A stretch of 17,576 bases of DNA from an uncultured Oscillibacter sp. (lineage in GTDB: Bacteria; Bacillota; Clostridia; Oscillospirales; Oscillospiraceae). This document shows, in pieces, positions 14,461 through 17,576 of the stretch. The number at the start of each line of letters is the position of its first letter. Within the stretch, counting starts at the first letter, position 1. A program made the position numbers and the translations under genes. Where the stretch lies: contig CAJTVF010000022.1 in the NCBI GenBank assembly GCA_910579435.1, forward strand, positions 1 to 17,576, in the 5' to 3' direction. The notes under the pieces are model-generated. The model saw only the letters and a list, made by a program, of their open reading frames with translations, was not told the origin of the DNA and made no database searches.

Positions 14461-16668
14461 CTATTCCGCGCGGGCGGATACCGGCTCCGCTTCTATGGAA
14501 ACCACCTCCACGGAAGCCGCCTCCGAGACAGAGGCCGGAGGAAGCTCCTCCGCCGGGGCGGGAAGCGTCTCCGCCTCTGAAACCGGCAGGGCCGGAGCGG
14601 GGGCCGGCGTTTTCCAGCGCCAGCTGGTCTTGTGGAACAGCGGCTCGCAGACGCAGAGGATGGCGGGCATGAGGAAGATGCTCACCAGCGCCGAAATCAG
14701 GGCTCCCCGGGCCAGCATGACGCAGATGGCCCCGATGAGGTCGATGGAGGAGACGAAGGACACCCCCAGGGTGGCGCAGAACAGCACGAGGGCGCTGGTG
14801 ACGATGGACGCGTCGGAGGACGCGGCGGCAACGCGGATGGCCTCCTCCCGGCTGAGGCCCTTCTTCAGCTCCTCCTGGAAGCGGGAGGTCATCAGGATGG
14901 CGTAGTCCACCGTGGCCCCCAGCTGGACGCAGCTGATGATGGTGGGGGCGATGAAGGGAATCTCGGTCCCCAGGAAGTAGCAGCAGCCCTGGTTGATGAA
15001 GATGGCCAGCTCGATGGTGGCCACCAGCACCAGGGGAACGGTGACGGACCGGAACACAAAGGCGATAATCAGGAAAATTGCCGCGATGGAAATATAGTTT
15101 GTCACCTGGAAGTCCACCGCCGAGGTGTCGATCAGGTCCCGGTACATGGCCCCTTCCCCGGTAATCATGGCGGAGGGGTCATAGCTGTGGAGAATCTCGT
15201 TCATGGCGTCCAGCTGGGCCGAAACCGCGTCCGTGGCCGGGGCATAGCTGGAGTTCACCATCATCAGCTGCCAGCCCTCCTGGCGGAGCATGTTCCTGAC
15301 ATCCTCCGGGATGAAGAAGTCCGGAACGCCGACGCCCAGCAGCTTGTGGAAGGACACCACGGAGGTGATGCCGGGCACCTCCTCCAGCTTCCCCTCCATC
15401 TCCCCCATATCGGCGGCGCTCAGGCCGTCCCGGAGGACCACGAAATGGCTGGTGGCCATGTCAAAGTCGTCCTTCAGCTTTTCGTTGCTGACGATGGAGG
15501 GCAGGTCCCGGGGCAGGGACTCGTCCAGCTTGTAGTAAATATCCGCGTGGCGCTGGGCATAGACCGCCGGGAAAAACAGCAGCACCGTCAGCACGACAAG
15601 AGGAACCTTGTACCGGAGGATAAAGCCGTTTACCCGGTCGAAGGAGGGAATCAGGGTTTTGTGCTTGTGCTTTCCAATCTGCTTGTCAAAGATCAGCACC
15701 AGGGACGGCAGGACCAGGATAACCGTCGCCACCCCCAGGACCACGCCCTTTGCCATGACGACGCCAATGTCCCTTCCCAGGGTCAGCCGCATAAAGCACA
15801 GGGCCAGGAAGCCCGCGATAGTGGTCATGCTGCTGCCGGAGAGGGAGCGGAAGGCGGCGATGATGGCCTGGGCCATGGCGTCCCGCTTGTCGTCGTAGTG
15901 CTCCCGCTCCTCCTCATAGCGGTGGTAGAGGAAGATGGAGTAATCCATGGTCACGCCCAATTGCAGCACGGCGGCGATGGCCTTTGTAATGTAGGAAATC
16001 TGGCCCAGGAAAATGTTGCTGCCGAAGTTATAAATCACGGCCATGCCGATGCTGGCCAAGTACACGAAGGGCAGGACGGTGGACTCCAGGGTGACGCTCA
16101 TGGCCGCCAGGGCCAGGAGCACCGCCAGCCCCACGAAAATGGGCAGTTCCCCGTCCATCACGTCCCGGGTGTCCTTGATGACCACGGAGAAGCCCGCCAG
16201 GAAGCAGCGCTCGCTGCAGACGTTCCGCACCTGCTGGATAGCCTCCATAGTCTCGTCGGAGGCCCCGGGGTGGTCGTACTGAATCAGCATCATGGTGGCC
16301 TGGCCGGAGAAGAACATCTCCCGGAGGTCCGCCGGAATCATCTCCACGGGAATCTGGATGCCCACCAGGTTGCTGAGCCACACGGCGCTGGACACGCCGG
16401 GAACGTCCTTGATATCCTGAATCAGCCTGTTGGTGTAGCCCGCGGGCATGCCCTCCACAATCAGCATGCTGGTGGCCGCCATCTGGAAGGGCTCCTCCAG
16501 AAGCTGCTCTCCCTGGGAGGAGGGCAGGTCCTGGGGCAGGTAGGACAGGATATCATAGTTGATGCGGGTGGCGGCGTAGCCGATGAGAGAGGGAATCAGC
16601 ATCAGCACGGCAATCAGGGCCACCAGCTTGGGCTTTCGGGTCAGCTTATGGGCGATTTTTTCAATCAT
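14461..16668 (-). CDS. MMPL/RND-superfamily transporter
   Basis: Integral membrane exporter of 735 residues, two repeats of one helix, a large extracytoplasmic domain and a five-helix bundle. First helix about 17-34; extracytoplasmic domain about 35-175, repeated at about 373-520. The proton-relay motifs are LQLGVTMDYSIFLYHRY (235-251, Asp242) and VQLGATVDYAILMTSRF (581-597, Asp588). The C-terminal tail (about 687-735) is low-complexity, rich in Pro, Ala and Glu, and probably cytosolic. Length and motifs fit the Firmicutes MMPL proteins (relatives of mycobacterial MmpL and B. subtilis YdfJ/YdgH); the substrate, possibly a lipid or peptide, is unknown. ATG at 16668 follows GGGAGGAG. It starts 16 bp after the upstream gene, so the two are one operon. 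Confidence 0.92.
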   Translation of the reverse strand: MIEKIAHKLTRKPKLVALIAVLMLIPSLIGYAATRINYDILSYLPQDLPSSQGEQLLEEPFQMAATSMLIVEGMPAGYTNRLIQDIKDVPGVSSAVWLSNLVGIQIPVEMIPADLREMFFSGQATMMLIQYDHPGASDETMEAIQQVRNVCSERCFLAGFSVVIKDTRDVMDGELPIFVGLAVLLALAAMSVTLESTVLPFVYLASIGMAVIYNFGSNIFLGQISYITKAIAAVLQLGVTMDYSIFLYHRYEEEREHYDDKRDAMAQAIIAAFRSLSGSSMTTIAGFLALCFMRLTLGRDIGVVMAKGVVLGVATVILVLPSLVLIFDKQIGKHKHKTLIPSFDRVNGFILRYKVPLVVLTVLLFFPAVYAQRHADIYYKLDESLPRDLPSIVSNEKLKDDFDMATSHFVVLRDGLSAADMGEMEGKLEEVPGITSVVSFHKLLGVGVPDFFIPEDVRNMLRQEGWQLMMVNSSYAPATDAVSAQLDAMNEILHSYDPSAMITGEGAMYRDLIDTSAVDFQVTNYISIAAIFLIIAFVFRSVTVPLVLVATIELAIFINQGCCYFLGTEIPFIAPTIISCVQLGATVDYAILMTSRFQEELKKGLSREEAIRVAAASSDASIVTSALVLFCATLGVSFVSSIDLIGAICVMLARGALISALVSIFLMPAILCVCEPLFHKTSWRWKTPAPAPALPVSEAETLPAPAEELPPASVSEAASVEVVSIEAEPVSARAE

Positions 16669-16684
16669 GGCGGCTCTCCTCCCG

Positions 16685-17576
16685 TCATTGGAAGACGCCG
16701 GTGACGGCGTTCCAGAAATCCCGGAACATCTGGGTTACCCGGCCCCAGAAGGTGGTTTTTTCCTTAGCGGCGGCGGACGCCTCGTCCTCCTCCGCTTTCT
16801 CCTCCTTGATTTCCTGGGTGCGGATGAGAACCTGGATGCTGGTGGGGGCGGGATTCCGCCCGTCCGTCAGGGACACCGGCTCCGCCGTGGCGTCCATCAG
16901 CAGGATGTTGTTCACATCCCCGGTGTACTCGTTCCAGGTGTCCTCGATAATTTGGGTGACAGTATTTTTAGCTTCCTTCACCTGCTTCGTAGTGGCCAGG
17001 GCCTTGGCGGTCTGCCGCAGGGCGGCGGAGAGGCCCCGGAGGGACTGCTTCGTCCCCGCGTCCAGCTCCGTTCCCGTGGAGCGGGCCAGGTTTTCCGCGT
17101 CGGTGAGCAGCTTCTCCGTGTCCCGGATGGTCGTAACGGCGGAGTCGCTGAGGGTCCCGGCGCTGGCCAGGGCCTCCTGGAGGGTGGGTTCGTAGCCGTT
17201 CAGCACGGTCCGCAGGGCGTCCACATCCTCCAGAATCTCCCGCAGGGTCCCGGCGGACTGCCCCAGGGCGGCCATCAGGTCCTCCGCGTCGTCCAGGTCC
17301 CGCAGCAGAATGTCCAGCTCTCCGCAGAGGTTCGCCAGGTCTCCCGCCACGGCGGCGGCGGGACGCTTGATTTGGTTGAGGGAGGCGTTGAGTTCGCTTT
17401 GAATCTGGTCAATGCGGGCGCTCGCACTGTCCAGTCCGCCGGTGATGAGGTCCACCACCGCGCCGCCTACGGTGTTATTCTCGGGGGGCTTGCCGGGGTC
17501 GGAGGGGGCGCCGCCGTCCCCGCCGGAACCGCTGTCTCCGCTGGAACCGCTGTCTCCGCCGGAGCCGCTGTCTCCG
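16685..17576 (-). CDS. Coiled-coil protein upstream of MMPL transporter (partial)
   Basis: C-terminal part of a larger protein whose start lies beyond the window. The frame is open from 17576 to the TGA at 16685; a GTG at 17458 is only an internal codon. Order: a Ser-Gly-Asp repeat linker encoded at 17516-17576, a short Pro-rich stretch, then about 150 residues of Leu/Asp/Ala-rich helix likely to form coiled coils (DLANLCGELDILLRDLDDAE and similar), a compact segment (NNILLMDATAEPVSLTDGRN, SIQVLIRTQEIK), an acidic Lys/Glu-rich stretch and a Trp/Phe-rich amphipathic end (FWGRVTQMFRDFWNAVTGVF). No membrane helix is seen in this part. I do not recognise a named family; the arrangement resembles secreted or membrane-anchored partners found beside MMPL or Pip/YhgE-type proteins. 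A periplasmic-adaptor-like role is an inference. Confidence 0.75.
   Translation of the reverse strand, partial: GDSGSGGDSGSSGDSGSGGDGGAPSDPGKPPENNTVGGAVVDLITGGLDSASARIDQIQSELNASLNQIKRPAAAVAGDLANLCGELDILLRDLDDAEDLMAALGQSAGTLREILEDVDALRTVLNGYEPTLQEALASAGTLSDSAVTTIRDTEKLLTDAENLARSTGTELDAGTKQSLRGLSAALRQTAKALATTKQVKEAKNTVTQIIEDTWNEYTGDVNNILLMDATAEPVSLTDGRNPAPTSIQVLIRTQEIKEEKAEEDEASAAAKEKTTFWGRVTQMFRDFWNAVTGVFQ
17516..17576. repeat. 18-bp tandem repeat encoding Ser-Gly-Asp linker
   Basis: About 3.4 copies of an 18-bp unit (GTCTCCGCCGGAACCGCT with one or two changes) run to the window end. On the minus strand each unit encodes S-G-S-G/S-G-D. The array may continue beyond the window. Confidence 0.85.

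Noticed and set aside
14632..16704. Open frame of about 690 codons antisense to the MMPL gene
   Set aside because: His/Gly/Gln-rich shadow product of GC-rich codon use; the minus strand encodes complete MMPL motifs.
17516..17576. Possible CRISPR-like repeat at the window end
   Set aside because: The 18-bp units are directly adjacent with no spacers and encode an in-frame linker.

Overview
The window looks like a chromosomal segment of a GC-rich gut-type member of Clostridia (Oscillospiraceae/Flavonifractor-like). This is an inference from the CarD-family regulator, the MATE plus cytidylate-kinase-like modules, strong AGGAGG ribosome binding sites, sigma-A promoters and high GC third positions. 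No rRNA, tRNA, CRISPR array, phage or conjugation gene is visible, so a species cannot be named.

Layout. (1) 1-6.8 kb is visibly richer in A+T than the rest and carries several broken genes. It opens with a decayed OmpR-type response regulator and histidine kinase pair, then a perfect 38-bp palindrome. Next comes a small two-gene operon: an unknown 79-aa protein and a CarD-family regulator split by a 161-bp MITE with 19-bp inverted ends and a TA target duplication. On the minus strand follow two MATE transporter/cytidylate-kinase-like modules: an intact one (MATE and kinase as separate, overlapping genes, behind a structured leader) and a 5'-truncated one in which transporter and kinase are fused. 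(2) 6.8-11.6 kb holds a methyl-accepting chemotaxis protein (minus) divergent from a CapA-family lipoprotein (plus), then a ROK-family repressor (minus). (3) 11.6-14.4 kb holds a second 163-bp MITE-like element and an operon of a monoacylglycerol-lipase-like hydrolase and glycerol kinase. (4) 14.4-17.6 kb (minus) holds an MMPL/RND-type transporter and, upstream of it, a coiled-coil-rich partner that runs off the window end behind a Ser-Gly-Asp repeat.

How the genes may work together: the hydrolase and glycerol kinase form a short route from monoacylglycerol to glycerol-3-phosphate. The MATE/kinase pairs look like a transporter coupled to a nucleotide-kinase-like protein of unknown purpose, controlled by a leader that could attenuate transcription. 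The MMPL transporter and its neighbour probably act as one envelope export unit. The least ordinary signals are the two short mobile elements, which share an internal core despite different ends, the repeated and fused MATE/kinase module, and the cluster of broken genes at the left.
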